From Oceanisphaera psychrotolerans (lineage in GTDB: Bacteria > Pseudomonadota > Gammaproteobacteria > Enterobacterales > Aeromonadaceae): a stretch of 64,000 nt of DNA. A program made the position numbers and the translations under genes. The notes under the pieces are model-generated. The model made no database searches and was not told the origin of the DNA. It worked only from the letters and a program-made list of their open reading frames with translations. Below, piece after piece: positions 36,700-50,095 of the stretch; the stretch's first letter is position 1; the number at the start of each line of letters is the position of its first letter. The stretch spans positions 248,001-312,000 of the forward strand of contig NZ_MDKE01000011.1 of the NCBI RefSeq assembly GCF_001870485.1. The letters are read 5' to 3'.

Positions 36700-37280
36700 C
36701 AGTGTCTCAGCAACAGATAGGCCACCACCACCGCCGCCAGACACAGCCAGCCGAGGATATCGATGTACTGAATCAGCTTGCGCTCCATCCTGACACCGCC
36801 CCAGACCATCATGCCCGACACCAGAAAAAAGCGCAGGCCGCGGCCCACCAGAGATATCAGCAGAAAAGGCAGAAACGCCATCTGCAGCAAGCCGGCGGTG
36901 ACCGTAAACACCTTGTAGGGAATCGGCGTAAAGCTGGCAATGAAGATGACCCATATGCCCCATTGATCAAACCACTGCCGGGCGATGTCCATTTTGCCTT
37001 CATAACCCATGGTGGTGATAAAGGGCTGCACCACCGGCTCCCACAGCGCATAGCCCAGCAGGTAGCCGAAGGCCGCGCCCAGCACCGAGAACAAGGTGGC
37101 CAGGGCGGCATAACGCCAGGCCCGTTCCGGTCGGGCCAGCGCCATGGGCGCCAGCATCACGTCCACCGGCACCGGCCAGAAAATGGACTCCACAAAACTG
37201 GTCATCGACAGATACACCGGCGCATGTCGATGCACAGCCCACATCATGACCCGCCGATACAACCGAGAAAAGATCTTCAC
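36699..37280 (-). CDS. yqaA: YqaA-type DedA/VTT-domain membrane protein
   Basis: A 193-aa inner-membrane protein with the VTT (SNARE-associated/DedA) core: [17 protein letters not shown] near residue 28, then [18 protein letters not shown] at about 114. There are four to five hydrophobic segments. The start codon is GTG and overlaps the pcm stop by 4 bp (GTGA), so translation is coupled. Its own stop overlaps nlpD. The location between pcm and nlpD is conserved in this bacterial class. DedA proteins are linked to lipid transport and membrane homeostasis; the substrate of this member is not known. Confidence 0.88.
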   Translation of the reverse strand: MKIFSRLYRRVMMWAVHRHAPVYLSMTSFVESIFWPVPVDVMLAPMALARPERAWRYAALATLFSVLGAAFGYLLGYALWEPVVQPFITTMGYEGKMDIARQWFDQWGIWVIFIASFTPIPYKVFTVTAGLLQMAFLPFLLISLVGRGLRFFLVSGMMVWGGVRMERKLIQYIDILGWLCLAAVVVAYLLLRH

Positions 37281-37903
37281 TCAAGCTCACCCTTCACCAA
37301 AGGTACAAAACGCACCGACTCCAGTTCGGTGCGAGAAAATTGATCACCATGCCGTTGATAGAGCCACAGTGACTGCTGACTCTGTCCTACCGGGATCACC
37401 ATGCGCCCGCCATCCGCTAACTGTGACAGCAGTGCCTGCGGAGTTTCCTGTGCCGCCGCCGTCACCAGAATGGCGTCGAAAGGAGCCTTGCTGGCCCAGC
37501 CCTGCCAGCCATCGCCGTGCTTGGTAGACACGTTGTGCAAGTCCAGCCGCTGCAACCGGCGCCGGGCCTGATACTGCAACGACTTGATCCGTTCGATGGT
37601 AAAGACCTGCTCGACCAGTTGCGCCAGTACCGCCGTCTGAAAACCCGAGCCGGTACCGATTTCCAGCACCCGGCTGGGCTGCCGAGCCAGCACCACTTCC
37701 GTCATCCGCGCCACGATATAGGGCTGAGAGATGGTCTGGCCAAAACCGATGGGCAGGGCGCTGTTTTCCCAGGCCTTGTGCGCCATGGCCTCATCGACGA
37801 ACTGGGTTCTCGGCAGACCGGCGATGGCCTGCAATACCCGCTCGTCCCGAATTCCCTGTTGTTTCAGCAAACGATAAAGTTGCTGTCCTGCTAACGTGAG
37901 CAC
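37277..37903 (-). CDS. pcm: Protein-L-isoaspartate O-methyltransferase
   Basis: A 208-aa SAM-dependent enzyme that repairs isoaspartyl residues. Motifs: [19 protein letters not shown] (substrate side), the [12 protein letters not shown] block and the SAM-binding [18 protein letters not shown] at about residue 78. It lies 3 bp from surE, the usual surE-pcm pairing, and upstream of nlpD and rpoS in the stationary-phase survival cluster. Confidence 0.97.
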   Translation of the reverse strand: MLTLAGQQLYRLLKQQGIRDERVLQAIAGLPRTQFVDEAMAHKAWENSALPIGFGQTISQPYIVARMTEVVLARQPSRVLEIGTGSGFQTAVLAQLVEQVFTIERIKSLQYQARRRLQRLDLHNVSTKHGDGWQGWASKAPFDAILVTAAAQETPQALLSQLADGGRMVIPVGQSQQSLWLYQRHGDQFSRTELESVRFVPLVKGELE

Positions 37904-37906
37904 CCG

Positions 37907-38662
37907 TCACTCCACTTCTTTAATCCAGCTGGCCAGCGCCGCCATCTGGGCATAAGCCGTCATATCGATGGTCAGTGGGGTAATGGATACATAGCCCCGC
38001 TCCACCGCGTCAAAGTCGGTGCCTTCACCCGCATCCTGAATGGCGCCGGGAGGCCCAATCCAGTAAATGGGGCGACCACGGGGATCATACTCTTTCAGTA
38101 CCGCCTCACTGCGATGCCGATTACCCAGACGAGTCACTTTGATACCCTTAATCTCCGCCAGAGGCAAGTCGGGCACATTCACATTCAGGATCTGATTGGC
38201 CGACAACGGCGCCCGTAATAATCCCTGTACCAACAGGCAGGCATAGTGGGCCGCGCTTTCGAAATATCGATCGCCACACAGCGATACCGCCAGCGAGGGC
38301 AAACCCAGATGGCGACCTTCGGTGGCCGCCGCGACCGTGCCGGAATAAAGCACATCGTCACCCAAGTTGGCGCCATGATTGATGCCGGCCACCACCATAT
38401 CCGGATCCGGATCCAGCAGGCTGTTCACCGCCCAGTGCACACAGTCGGTTGGGGTGCCCTTGACCGAATAAAAACCGCTGTCATCCAGCTTGTCGGCCCG
38501 CAACGGTACTTCCAGCGTCAGAGAATGACTGGCTCCGCTGCGATTACGATCCGGCGCCACCGTCACCACCTCGGCAAATTCTGCCAACGCCCGGCTCAAG
38601 GTGCGAATGCCCTGGGCATTCACACCGTCATCATTACTCACCAGTATCTTCATCGCTTCCAT
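37907..38662 (-). CDS. surE: 5'/3'-nucleotidase SurE
   Basis: A 251-aa metal-dependent nucleoside monophosphatase. The signature is [15 protein letters not shown] with the DD metal ligands, then [24 protein letters not shown] and [15 protein letters not shown]. The listed start gives MEAMKILV. An internal ATG at 38653 (MKILV) is equally possible, since most family members begin there and AAGGA lies 11 nt upstream of it. The 5' end overlaps truD by 29 bp. Confidence 0.95.
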   Translation of the reverse strand: MEAMKILVSNDDGVNAQGIRTLSRALAEFAEVVTVAPDRNRSGASHSLTLEVPLRADKLDDSGFYSVKGTPTDCVHWAVNSLLDPDPDMVVAGINHGANLGDDVLYSGTVAAATEGRHLGLPSLAVSLCGDRYFESAAHYACLLVQGLLRAPLSANQILNVNVPDLPLAEIKGIKVTRLGNRHRSEAVLKEYDPRGRPIYWIGPPGAIQDAGEGTDFDAVERGYVSITPLTIDMTAYAQMAALASWIKEVE

Positions 38663-39677
38663 TATCCTTGATTAATTCCCGTACCAGACTGGTGGCGTAG
38701 CTGCCAGCCGGCAGCCAGAACGACAGCCTCAGGCTGTCGCCTTCTCTGCTCCAACTCATCTGCTCGGGCTTGAGCAGCAAGGGTCGCCGTTCCTGTTTCA
38801 GGCCGTTGGCTTCGAGCCCCGCACACAAGTCTTCCTGTCCGGCGATCGCCGCCTGTTCCAGCTCGCCGGGTTGACCACGGCTCGCCAGCCGGCCCCGGCC
38901 CCACAGCGGGGCGCTCAAACGCACATCGCCTTCGTCAAAACGGGCCTGCATGGTCTCATCCAGCGGATTGTCTTCGCCCAGGGTAAAGAAAGACTGGGTG
39001 CCGGACAGCATCACACAGTCGCCGTCCAGCAACTGCTCACCCAGACCGGCGGCCAGTCGATGGCTGGCCGCCAGATTGAACAGATAACTGCGGGCGGACG
39101 ACAGATACAGCGAGCGCTTGTTGCGATCCTTGACCCGGCGGCCGTTGAACATGGCTCTGGCCTGATTCAGGTTGCCGAACTCCCGGCCAAAACGCTGATC
39201 GCCGTAGTAATTGGGTACACCGCGTTCGGCGATGGCGGTCAGCCGGGATTCCAGATCTCCCTGCCCCTCCAGCTCGGTGACTCTGAGCTCGAACCAGTTA
39301 CCCTTGAGGGCACCGGTTTTCAGTTTTTTATGGTGGCGGGCAATGGCCAGGATCTGCACATCGTCATTTTCGAGGCTGGAAAAGTCGGGCATCTCCTTGC
39401 CTGGCAGATGCACTCCAAACCACTGTTCGGTCACCGCATGCCGGTCCTTGAGTCCGGCCCAGGTCACATCCCGCTGCGCCACTCCCGCCAGCCGCGCCAG
39501 CTCGCGCGCCACCCACTGGGTATTCTGGCCACGCTTGCGGATATGCAGCAGGATATGCTCACCCTCGCCACCGGGACCAAAGCCCAGGTCTTCGCGCACG
39601 ATAAAATCTTCCGGTGCCGCCTTCAGGCGGCCACTGTATTCGGGCTGTCCGTGCAGATAATGCCAGTTGTTGTTCAT
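38634..39677 (-). CDS. truD: tRNA pseudouridine(13) synthase TruD
   Basis: A 347-aa enzyme making pseudouridine at position 13 of tRNA-Glu. The active-site block is [15 protein letters not shown] (catalytic Asp in KDR) at about residue 76. Family segments [32 protein letters not shown] and a C-terminal LWGRGRL follow. Its ATG overlaps the ispF stop (ATGA) and its 3' end overlaps surE. Length matches the family. Confidence 0.97.
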   Translation of the reverse strand: MNNNWHYLHGQPEYSGRLKAAPEDFIVREDLGFGPGGEGEHILLHIRKRGQNTQWVARELARLAGVAQRDVTWAGLKDRHAVTEQWFGVHLPGKEMPDFSSLENDDVQILAIARHHKKLKTGALKGNWFELRVTELEGQGDLESRLTAIAERGVPNYYGDQRFGREFGNLNQARAMFNGRRVKDRNKRSLYLSSARSYLFNLAASHRLAAGLGEQLLDGDCVMLSGTQSFFTLGEDNPLDETMQARFDEGDVRLSAPLWGRGRLASRGQPGELEQAAIAGQEDLCAGLEANGLKQERRPLLLKPEQMSWSREGDSLRLSFWLPAGSYATSLVRELIKDNGSDEDTGE

Positions 39678-40150
39678 GCTTTTACCAGTAGCACCACGGC
39701 TTCTGCCGCTATGCCTTCCTTGCGGCCCACAAAACCGAGCTGCTCGGTGGTGGTGGCCTTGACGTTGACGAGGGTGGGATCTGCCTGCAGATCGGCGGCG
39801 ATATTGGCCACCATGTCCCCGATGAAAGGCGCCAGCCTGGGCGCTTGGGCCAGCACGGTGATGTCCGCGTTGCCCAAGGTAAAACCGGCCTGTCTGACGC
39901 GCTCGAACACGTCGCGCAACAGGATACGGCTGTCGATGCCGGCATAGGCCGCATCGGTATCCGGAAAATGGCGACCGATATCGCCGGCGCCGATGGCGCC
40001 GAGCAGGGCGTCACTCAGGGCGTGCAGCACCACATCACCGTCGGAGTGGGCCAGCAACCCCTGTGTATAGGGCACCGCTACCCCGGCCAGGATACAGGGC
40101 CCCTGACCACCAAACTTGTGCACGTCGAAACCGTGTCCGATTCGCATCAT
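39674..40150 (-). CDS. ispF: 2-C-methyl-D-erythritol 2,4-cyclodiphosphate synthase
   Basis: A 158-aa trimeric enzyme of the MEP isoprenoid pathway converting CDP-ME 2-phosphate to the cyclodiphosphate. The start [13 protein letters not shown] carries the metal ligands Asp8 and His10, followed by [13 protein letters not shown] and [11 protein letters not shown]. Overlaps ispD and truD by ATGA junctions, making a compact ispD-ispF-truD-surE-pcm operon. Confidence 0.98.
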   Translation of the reverse strand: MMRIGHGFDVHKFGGQGPCILAGVAVPYTQGLLAHSDGDVVLHALSDALLGAIGAGDIGRHFPDTDAAYAGIDSRILLRDVFERVRQAGFTLGNADITVLAQAPRLAPFIGDMVANIAADLQADPTLVNVKATTTEQLGFVGRKEGIAAEAVVLLVKA

Positions 40151-40842
40151 ATCTTGCTCTCATTCATCTGCTGCAGAAAAAAACCCGCCAGGCCAAGGTC
40201 TTCCGGGCGGGTTATCTTGATATTGTCGGCACGCCCTTCCACCAGCCGGGGATGAAAACCGGCCCATTCCATGGCCGAAGCCTCGTCGGTAATGACGCAA
40301 CCGGCCGCCAGGGCATCGCTCAACACCTGCCGCAAGGGGACGGTGGCAAAGCATTGTGGCGTCAGCGCATGCCAGAGTTCGTCCCGGGACACACTGGTGC
40401 TGATGGCTCCCTCACCGTCGCCCCGCTTCATGGTGTCACGTACCCGACAAGCGAGCACGGCGCCCTGAGGCTGCTGCCCCGCCGCCAGCACCGCATCGAG
40501 ATCGAGCCGATGCAGGCAGGGCCGGGCCGCATCGTGTACCAGCACCCAGTCGGTCTCGACATGAGCCAGCGCATTGAGCACCGAATCGGCCCGTTCACGC
40601 CCGCCGGTCACTCGCAATATCCGAGGGTGGCGGGCAATAGCCAGCTGTTCAAACCAGGGGTCCTGCTCGGCGGTGGCCACGATAATGCGGCCGATGGCCG
40701 GGTGATCCAGCAGCCGGGCCAGGGTCTGTTCGAGCACGGTACGACCGCCCAGCGACAGGTATTGTTTGGGGATGTCGGCCGCCATGCGGCTGCCGATCCC
40801 GGCCGCGGGCACCACGGCGGTAAAAGACAGGTCAGAAATCAT
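40147..40842 (-). CDS. ispD: 2-C-methyl-D-erythritol 4-phosphate cytidylyltransferase
   Basis: A 231-aa enzyme transferring CMP to MEP. Nucleotide-binding N-terminus [37 protein letters not shown] at about residue 100; late TDEASAMEW. It overlaps ftsB and ispF by 4 bp at each side. Normal length. Confidence 0.98.
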   Translation of the reverse strand: MISDLSFTAVVPAAGIGSRMAADIPKQYLSLGGRTVLEQTLARLLDHPAIGRIIVATAEQDPWFEQLAIARHPRILRVTGGRERADSVLNALAHVETDWVLVHDAARPCLHRLDLDAVLAAGQQPQGAVLACRVRDTMKRGDGEGAISTSVSRDELWHALTPQCFATVPLRQVLSDALAAGCVITDEASAMEWAGFHPRLVEGRADNIKITRPEDLGLAGFFLQQMNESKI

Positions 40843-41132
40843 GGTGATGATGGTTCTTCCGCCAGCAGCAAGCGGTAAAAGGTCTCTCCGGGTTTGATCA
40901 TGCCGAGGTCGTTGCGAGCCAGTTCTTCCACCGCCGCCAGGCCCTTGTTGAGATCTTCGATTTCCCGGTACAACAAAGCGTTACGCGTGACCAGTTGTTC
41001 ATTATCGGTCATCTGGCGGGCAACATTGGCCTTGGCTTCGTTATATTCGGCCAAGCCGTTCTTGCCCCACCACAAGTGGTATTGCAGGGCGCCTAACAGG
41101 GCGAGCAGTATCAGCGTCAGGGTGCGCATCAA
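40839..41132 (-). CDS. ftsB: Cell division protein FtsB
   Basis: A 97-aa bitopic membrane protein of the FtsQLB complex. A single N-terminal membrane span (LTLILLALLGALQYHLWWG) is followed by a coiled-coil periplasmic helix (about 30-70), ending with the conserved ARNDLGMIKPGETFYRLL. It heads the ispDF-truD-surE chain and lies 100 bp downstream of eno, the order found in related bacteria. Confidence 0.95.
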   Translation of the reverse strand: MMRTLTLILLALLGALQYHLWWGKNGLAEYNEAKANVARQMTDNEQLVTRNALLYREIEDLNKGLAAVEELARNDLGMIKPGETFYRLLLAEEPSSP

Positions 41133-41177
41133 TCCTCCAAAGGTAGCGCGCTAGTTTCCCATATTCGGGAGCCGAAC

Positions 41178-41203
41178 AAAAGAAACCCCGCACGGGGCGG
41201 GGC
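41178..41203 (-). terminator. Terminator after eno
   Basis: On the minus strand CCCCGC, loop CCCGT, GCGGGG is followed by TTTCTTTT. It lies 30 bp after the eno stop, separating eno from ftsB. Confidence 0.8.
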
Positions 41204-41232
41204 TTCTGTTTCATTCAAGTCAGGTCGGCGGA

Positions 41233-42536
<1,304 letters not shown>

Positions 42537-42621
42537 CTAACTTCCTCTTAGTTGAAAGGTAAAAACGAGATAAAGCACTAAAAATACGGCCAAGCCCTGC
42601 AGGCTCAGCCGTGGTGTCAGA

Positions 42622-44747
<2,126 letters not shown>

Positions 44748-45674
44748 TCACAGCATGCTTTTCAGCTCCGGCAGCACTTCGAACAGATCGGCGACCAGAC
44801 CATAATCGGCCACGTCGAAAATGGGGGCTTCGGCATCCTTGTTGATGGCCACGATGATCTTCGAGTCTTTCATCCCCGCCAGATGCTGGATAGCGCCGGA
44901 GAGGCCCACCGCAATATAGAGTTCGGGCGCCACTATCTTGCCTGTTTGTCCCACCTGCATGTCATTGGCGGCAAAGCCCGCATCCACCGCCGCCCGGGTG
45001 GCGCCTACCGCTGCGGTCAGCTTGTCGGCCAGTTGCTCCAGCAAGGCAAAGTTCTCTTTCGAGCCCATTCCCCGACCGCCGGAAATAACCACCCGCGCCG
45101 CGGTCAGCTCGGGTCGCTCGCTGGTCGCCAGCTCCTCGCCGACAACGCGGCTGCCTCCGGGGCCAGCCACCGGCGTCAGCACTGCAAGTTCCGCCTGTCC
45201 GTCACCCGGCACCATGGCCTCGAAAGCGGTGGCACGCACCGTCAGTACCTTGACCGGGTCCAGCGACTGCACCGTGGCGATGGCATTGCCCGCATAAATA
45301 GGGCGGCGGAAGGTATCGGCTGTCTCGATGGCCATCACGTCCGACACCATGCCCACATCCAGCAGCGCCGCCACCCTTGGTAGCAGATTCTTGCCCTGGG
45401 TGGTGGACGCCGCCAGCACATGACTGTAATCACCGGCCAGCGACACCACCAGTGCGGCGCAGGGCTCGGCCAGCTGATGTTCGTAGCCGGCATCGTCTGC
45501 CAGCAACACCTTGCCGACAGCGAAGCCGGTACCGGCTTCGGCCACCGCCCGGCAGCCATGGCCCATCACCAGCAGATCGATCTCGCCACCCAGCTGGGTG
45601 GCGGCCGTCAGGGCATGCAGGGTGGCGGGTTTGAGGCCGGCGTTATCGTATTCTGCTATCACCAGTGTCGCCAT
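44748..45674 (-). CDS. etfA: Electron transfer flavoprotein alpha subunit
   Basis: A 308-aa FAD-binding subunit of the heterodimeric ETF, which collects electrons from acyl-CoA dehydrogenases. The C-terminal FAD signature is present ([20 protein letters not shown] then [20 protein letters not shown]). [16 protein letters not shown] precedes it. It overlaps etfB by ATGA. Functional partners in the window are the isobutyryl- and isovaleryl-CoA dehydrogenases and the ETF-QO gene encoded divergently. Confidence 0.97.
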   Translation of the reverse strand: MATLVIAEYDNAGLKPATLHALTAATQLGGEIDLLVMGHGCRAVAEAGTGFAVGKVLLADDAGYEHQLAEPCAALVVSLAGDYSHVLAASTTQGKNLLPRVAALLDVGMVSDVMAIETADTFRRPIYAGNAIATVQSLDPVKVLTVRATAFEAMVPGDGQAELAVLTPVAGPGGSRVVGEELATSERPELTAARVVISGGRGMGSKENFALLEQLADKLTAAVGATRAAVDAGFAANDMQVGQTGKIVAPELYIAVGLSGAIQHLAGMKDSKIIVAINKDAEAPIFDVADYGLVADLFEVLPELKSML

Positions 45675-46423
45675 CAGATCACCTTTGCATCGTTTCTCAG
45701 TTTATCCACCAGCTCGGCCACACCCTTGACCCGGATGCCCGCCTTACGCTCCGGAGGCGCCGTCACCTTCACCAACCGGGTATGAACCCGGGGTTCAACC
45801 CCCAGCTGCTCGGCGGTGAGGGTGTCCAGCGGTTTCTGTTTGGCCTTCATGATATTGGGCAGGGAGACATAACGCGGCTCGTTCAGCCGTAGATCCGTGG
45901 TCACCACCGCCGGCAGCGTCAGCGCCAGGGTCTGCAGACCACCATCCACCTCGCGGGTCACTCTTACCTCGTCGCCATCCCGTTCGATACGAGAGGCAAA
46001 GGTGCCCTGAGGCCAGCCGGTCAGTGCCGCCAGCATCTGGCCCACCTGGTTGTTGTCGGTGTCGATGGACTGCTTGCCGAGCAACACCAGCCCGGGCTGC
46101 TCCCGCTCCACCAGCTTTGCCAGCAGCCTGGCCACCGTCAGTGGCTCGACCACGCCATCGGCGGTCACCAGCAGGGCCCGGTCGGCGCCCAGCGCCAGCG
46201 CCAGGCGCAATTGCTCCTGCGCCGCCTGCGGACCGATGGACACGGCGACGATTTCCGATACCCAGCCCGCCTCCTTCATGCGCACCGCCTCTTCCAGCGC
46301 GATCTCGCAGAAGGGGTTGGCTGCCATCTTCACATTGCCCAGATCCACGTCGCTCTGATCGGCCCGCACCCGCACCCTGACGTGGTAATCGATAACTCTC
46401 TTGACCGTGACCAGCACCTTCAT
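45674..46423 (-). CDS. etfB: Electron transfer flavoprotein beta subunit
   Basis: A 249-aa AMP-binding subunit of ETF. The start [19 protein letters not shown] has GGAGG upstream; the frame extending to 46513 is rejected. Family blocks: [38 protein letters not shown] and a C-terminal [15 protein letters not shown]. It is translationally coupled to etfA and divergent from ETF-QO across a 145-bp promoter region. Confidence 0.97.
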   Translation of the reverse strand: MKVLVTVKRVIDYHVRVRVRADQSDVDLGNVKMAANPFCEIALEEAVRMKEAGWVSEIVAVSIGPQAAQEQLRLALALGADRALLVTADGVVEPLTVARLLAKLVEREQPGLVLLGKQSIDTDNNQVGQMLAALTGWPQGTFASRIERDGDEVRVTREVDGGLQTLALTLPAVVTTDLRLNEPRYVSLPNIMKAKQKPLDTLTAEQLGVEPRVHTRLVKVTAPPERKAGIRVKGVAELVDKLRNDAKVI

Positions 46424-46568
46424 CCTTGCCTCCGGACGCTTTCGGATCTGCTTTAATATTACTCCATGAGCCCAGATCCTGCCGTTTTCACCTTTGTTAA
46501 ATATCACAACCAATACAATACTTTAGCCATAGGTCAATCTGAACCATACCCAACACGAGCGGGGCCGG

Positions 46569-48218
46569 ATGATGCAACGGGAATCGATGGAGTTTGATGT
46601 GGTGATAGTGGGAGCCGGCCCCGCCGGGCTGTCTGCCGCCTGCCGACTGATGCAACAGGCCGCCGATGCCGGCCTGACCCTCAGCGTCTGCGTGGTGGAG
46701 AAAGGAGCCGAGGTCGGCGCGCATATTCTGTCCGGTGCCCTGCTCGACACCCGCGCCCTGGCCGAGTTGTTTCCGGACTGGCACGCCCGGGGTGCGCCGA
46801 TACACACCGCTGTGAACGACGACCGCGTCTACATGCTGACCAGCGACACCGGCGGCATCGAGCTTCCCTCCGCTCTGGTACCCGCTCCCATGCACAATCA
46901 GGGTAATTACATCATCAGCCTGGGCAACCTGTGCCGCTGGCTGGCGAGCCAGGCCGAGCAGTTGGGAGTAGCCGTCTTCCCGGGCTTTGCCGCCCAGTCA
47001 CCGCTTTACGATGAGCAGGGGGCGGTATGCGGTATTCTCACCGGCGACATGGGGCTTGGAGCAGATGGCCACCCCAAGCCCAACCATGTGCCGGGCATGG
47101 AGCTGCGCGCCAGATACACCCTTTTTGCCGAGGGCAGCCGCGGTCATATCGGCAAGGAGCTGATTGCCCGTTTCGAGCTCGACCAGGGCCGGGATGCCCA
47201 GCATTACGGTCTCGGCATCAAGGAGTTGTGGCAGGTGGCGCCGGAACGCCACCGGCCCGGTCTGGTGATACACGGCAGCGGCTGGCCACTGGAGGACGCC
47301 CGGGGCGGATTTTTCATGTATCACGGCGATGACGGCCAGGTGGCGGTAGGCCTGATCGTGGATCTCGACTACAGCAACCCCTGGCTCAGCCCGTACGAGG
47401 AGTTTCAGCGGCTCAAGCATCATCCGCTGCTGGCTCGTCACCTTTACGATGGCAAGCGTCTCGCCTTTGGTGCTCGCGCCATTACCAAGGGTGGCCTGAA
47501 CTCGCTACCGAGCATGACCATGCCCGGTGCCCTGCTGCTGGGCTGCGATGCCGGCACCCTGGATGGCGCCAGGATCAAGGGCATTCATACCGCCATGAAG
47601 TCCGGCATTCTGGCCGCCGACACCCTGGTGCAGAGCCTGGCCGGCGGCGACGCGGGTGCCAACATCCTCACCGATTTCGAGGCCGCCTTCAAAGACAGCT
47701 GGCTTTACCGGGAGTTGAGCCAGAGCCGAAATTTCGCTCCCGCACTGCATAAACTCGGTCCCTGGCTGGGCGGCGCCTTCAATTATCTGAATCACAACTG
47801 GCTGGGGGGGAAACTACCCTTTACCCTGCACGACAAGCGCCCCGATCACGCGACCCTGACGCCCGCCGACCGGGGTCGAAAAATCAGCTACCCCCGGCCC
47901 GACGGCCAGCTGTCATTCGACCGCTTGTCGTCGGTGTATCTGGCCAATACCGGTCACGACGAAGATCAACCCTGCCACCTGCTGCTGGCCGACCCCGAAC
48001 TGCCGCTGCGCGACAACCTGCCGCGCTTCGGCGAGCCGGCCCAGCGTTACTGCCCGGCCGGGGTCTACGAAATCATCGATAATGCCGGCGAACCGCAATT
48101 TCAGATCAATGCCGCCAACTGTGTGCACTGCAAGGCCTGCGACATCAAGGATCCGGCACAGAACATTCGCTGGACACCACCGGAAGGCGGCAGCGGTCCC
48201 AACTACCCCAACATGTAA
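46569..48218 (+). CDS. ETF:ubiquinone oxidoreductase
   Basis: A 549-aa membrane-associated flavoprotein passing electrons from ETF to quinone. The FAD dinucleotide-binding motif DVVIVGAGPAGLSAACRL lies at about residue 10. The middle holds the quinone-binding region. The C-terminal ferredoxin-like part has the 4Fe-4S cysteines CVHCKACDIKDP with an upstream CPAGVYE. It is divergent from etfBA, making one electron-transfer unit. Length is standard for bacterial ETF-QO. Confidence 0.96.
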   Translation: MMQRESMEFDVVIVGAGPAGLSAACRLMQQAADAGLTLSVCVVEKGAEVGAHILSGALLDTRALAELFPDWHARGAPIHTAVNDDRVYMLTSDTGGIELPSALVPAPMHNQGNYIISLGNLCRWLASQAEQLGVAVFPGFAAQSPLYDEQGAVCGILTGDMGLGADGHPKPNHVPGMELRARYTLFAEGSRGHIGKELIARFELDQGRDAQHYGLGIKELWQVAPERHRPGLVIHGSGWPLEDARGGFFMYHGDDGQVAVGLIVDLDYSNPWLSPYEEFQRLKHHPLLARHLYDGKRLAFGARAITKGGLNSLPSMTMPGALLLGCDAGTLDGARIKGIHTAMKSGILAADTLVQSLAGGDAGANILTDFEAAFKDSWLYRELSQSRNFAPALHKLGPWLGGAFNYLNHNWLGGKLPFTLHDKRPDHATLTPADRGRKISYPRPDGQLSFDRLSSVYLANTGHDEDQPCHLLLADPELPLRDNLPRFGEPAQRYCPAGVYEIIDNAGEPQFQINAANCVHCKACDIKDPAQNIRWTPPEGGSGPNYPNM

Positions 48219-48228
48219 CAAGCGGATA

Positions 48229-48285
48229 TAAAAAAACCCCTAAGGCCGTGATCCCAATAACCTGTCGGAATCAATGCCTTCGGGG
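48229..48285 (-). terminator. Possible terminator between convergent ETF-QO and SDR genes
   Basis: CCCC-T-AAGGC (48237-48246) can pair with GCCTT-C-GGGG (48276-48285) around a 29-nt loop. A run of eight A (48229-48236 region) would be a U-run in the minus-strand transcript. The long loop makes this uncertain. The rest of 48219-48416 shows nothing else. Confidence 0.4.
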
Positions 48286-48416
48286 GATGGCAAAGCTTGT
48301 TATTATTTTTTGTCATTGGCTCTGTTGTAACGCAGGGGCACACCGGTTGCGTGTTCGTGTATGCACTGCAAAAACTTTACGCCCGGACTCCTCGTTACAC
48401 AAGTCAGACTTTAGTC

Positions 48417-49176
48417 CTACAGCCGCAGGCCGCCGTCCATTTCCAGCACCCGGCCATGAAAATACTCGTTGTCGATAATGTACTGCAGACTGTGCACCAG
48501 CTCGTCGGTCTCGGCCAGGCGCCCGAGGGGAATATTTCGGGTGATACGCGCCATCGCTTCCGGTTTCATCTGTGCGGTCATGGGAGTGGCAATCACCCCG
48601 GGGGCAATACCCGCCACCCGGATGCCATAACGGCTCAGCTCGCCGGCCCAGCACACCACCAGCGACGCCACCCCGGCCTTGGTGGCCGCATAATTGCTCT
48701 GGCCGCGATTACCGGCCCGGGCCACCGAGGAAATATTGACGATAAGACCGCCCTCGCCCCGTTCGGCCATGATAGCCGCCGCCTCCCGTCCGCAGAGAAA
48801 AGTGCCGGTGAGGTTGACATCCACCACCTGCTGCCACTGTTGCAGGCTCATCCTGTTGACCACCTTGCCCTCTTCCAGCTTGACCAGCAGGGCATCGCGC
48901 ATCAGCCCCGCATTGTTGACAAGTACTTTCAGGCCGCCCAGCTCCCGTACCAGATGACCGAAGGTTTCCGTCACCCGGGTTTCATCGGTGATATCACACA
49001 GATAGACCCCCACCCGGCGCCGGTGGCCGCCACCATTTCGCCGCTTTTGGCAGATCCTTCTCGTTGTTGTCGATCAGCGCCAGCGTCGCGCCCTTGCGAG
49101 CCAGATGGTGCGCCATCGCCTGCCCCAGCCCCCGGCCCGAGCCGGTAATCGCCACTACCTTGCCTTTGATGTCCAT
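48417..49176 (-). CDS. Short-chain dehydrogenase/reductase, two frame breaks
   Basis: About 253 aa when read through, a FabG/3-hydroxyacyl-CoA dehydrogenase-like SDR. The N-terminal frame has the cofactor motif VAITGSGRGLGQAMA. Two missing bases, near 49046 and near 49014, are needed to give DLAKSGEMVAATGAGVGVYL. Then follow NNAG (VLVNNAGLMRDALL), catalytic Ser in NISSVARAGNRGQ and YxxxK in SNYAATKAGVASL. It lies 2 bp downstream of mmsB in the valine block and probably oxidises a hydroxyacyl-CoA intermediate; the substrate is not determined. The breaks resemble the other one-base losses in the window. Confidence 0.8.
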
Positions 49177-49178
49177 GA

Positions 49179-50081
49179 CTACTCACCTCCCTCGATCGGC
49201 CGGAATAACCTCAGCAGGCTGGAAAAATCCAGTTCATCAAAGCCCGCCACCTGATGCAGGTTGAACAAGGCTCTGGCGGCCGACCCCATGGGAACCGGAG
49301 AGCCGCTGCCCTGGCTAAGCTCCATGGCGAGATTCAGATCCTTGCACATCAGCCGAACCTGAAAGCCCCCCTGATAACCACGGGATGCCGGCACCTTGTC
49401 CATCACCCCCGGCACCGGGTTATACAACTGCAGCACCCAGTTGTTGCCCGAGCTCTGCTTGATGATCTCCGACAGCACCTTGGGATCCAGGCCGTTGTTG
49501 ACACCCATGTTGAGCGCCTCGCAGGTGCCCGCCATCTGCACCGCCAGCAGCATGTTGTTGCAGGCCTTGGCTATCTGGCCCGCCCCGTGTTCACCCGCAT
49601 GCAGGATCTTCTGCCCCATCTGGCTCAATATCGGTTCGGCCCGGGCAAATTGCCCTGCCGTACCACCGACAATAAAGGTGAGGGTACCGGCCTCGGCGCC
49701 GGCCACCCCGCCGGAGACCGGCGCGTCGATAAACTCCAGCCCATGGGTCATGGCCTGGGCGGCCGTGGCCCGGGCGGTGGCCGCATCGATGGTAGAACAG
49801 TCGATCACCAGGGTGCCCGCCGCCAGATGATCGAACAGGGGATCCGGACCGCTCACATAGAGGGAGTCTACCTGAGTGCCGCTTTGCAGCATGGTGATCA
49901 CCACCTCCGCCTGCTGCACCGACTCGGCGGCAGACCCGGCCGCCATGGCACCCTGCCCGGCAGCCCGGTGAACGGCTTCGGGTTGCAAATCGTATACCCG
50001 CACCCGATGCCCGGCCCTGAGCAGGTTCACCACCATGGGGCTGCCCATGTTGCCCAGACCGATAAATGCGATGCTTGCCAT
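49179..50081 (-). CDS. mmsB: 3-hydroxyisobutyrate dehydrogenase
   Basis: A 300-aa NAD-dependent enzyme of valine breakdown making methylmalonate semialdehyde. NAD-binding N-terminus IAFIGLGNMGSPMVVNLL, substrate block FIDAPVSGGVAGAEAGTL at about residue 117, and catalytic Lys in GQIAKACNNMLLA. It lies 14 bp after the hydrolase gene in the valine block and is followed by the SDR gene. Confidence 0.95.
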   Translation of the reverse strand: MASIAFIGLGNMGSPMVVNLLRAGHRVRVYDLQPEAVHRAAGQGAMAAGSAAESVQQAEVVITMLQSGTQVDSLYVSGPDPLFDHLAAGTLVIDCSTIDAATARATAAQAMTHGLEFIDAPVSGGVAGAEAGTLTFIVGGTAGQFARAEPILSQMGQKILHAGEHGAGQIAKACNNMLLAVQMAGTCEALNMGVNNGLDPKVLSEIIKQSSGNNWVLQLYNPVPGVMDKVPASRGYQGGFQVRLMCKDLNLAMELSQGSGSPVPMGSAARALFNLHQVAGFDELDFSSLLRLFRPIEGGE

Positions 50082-50095
50082 AATGCCTACCTCCG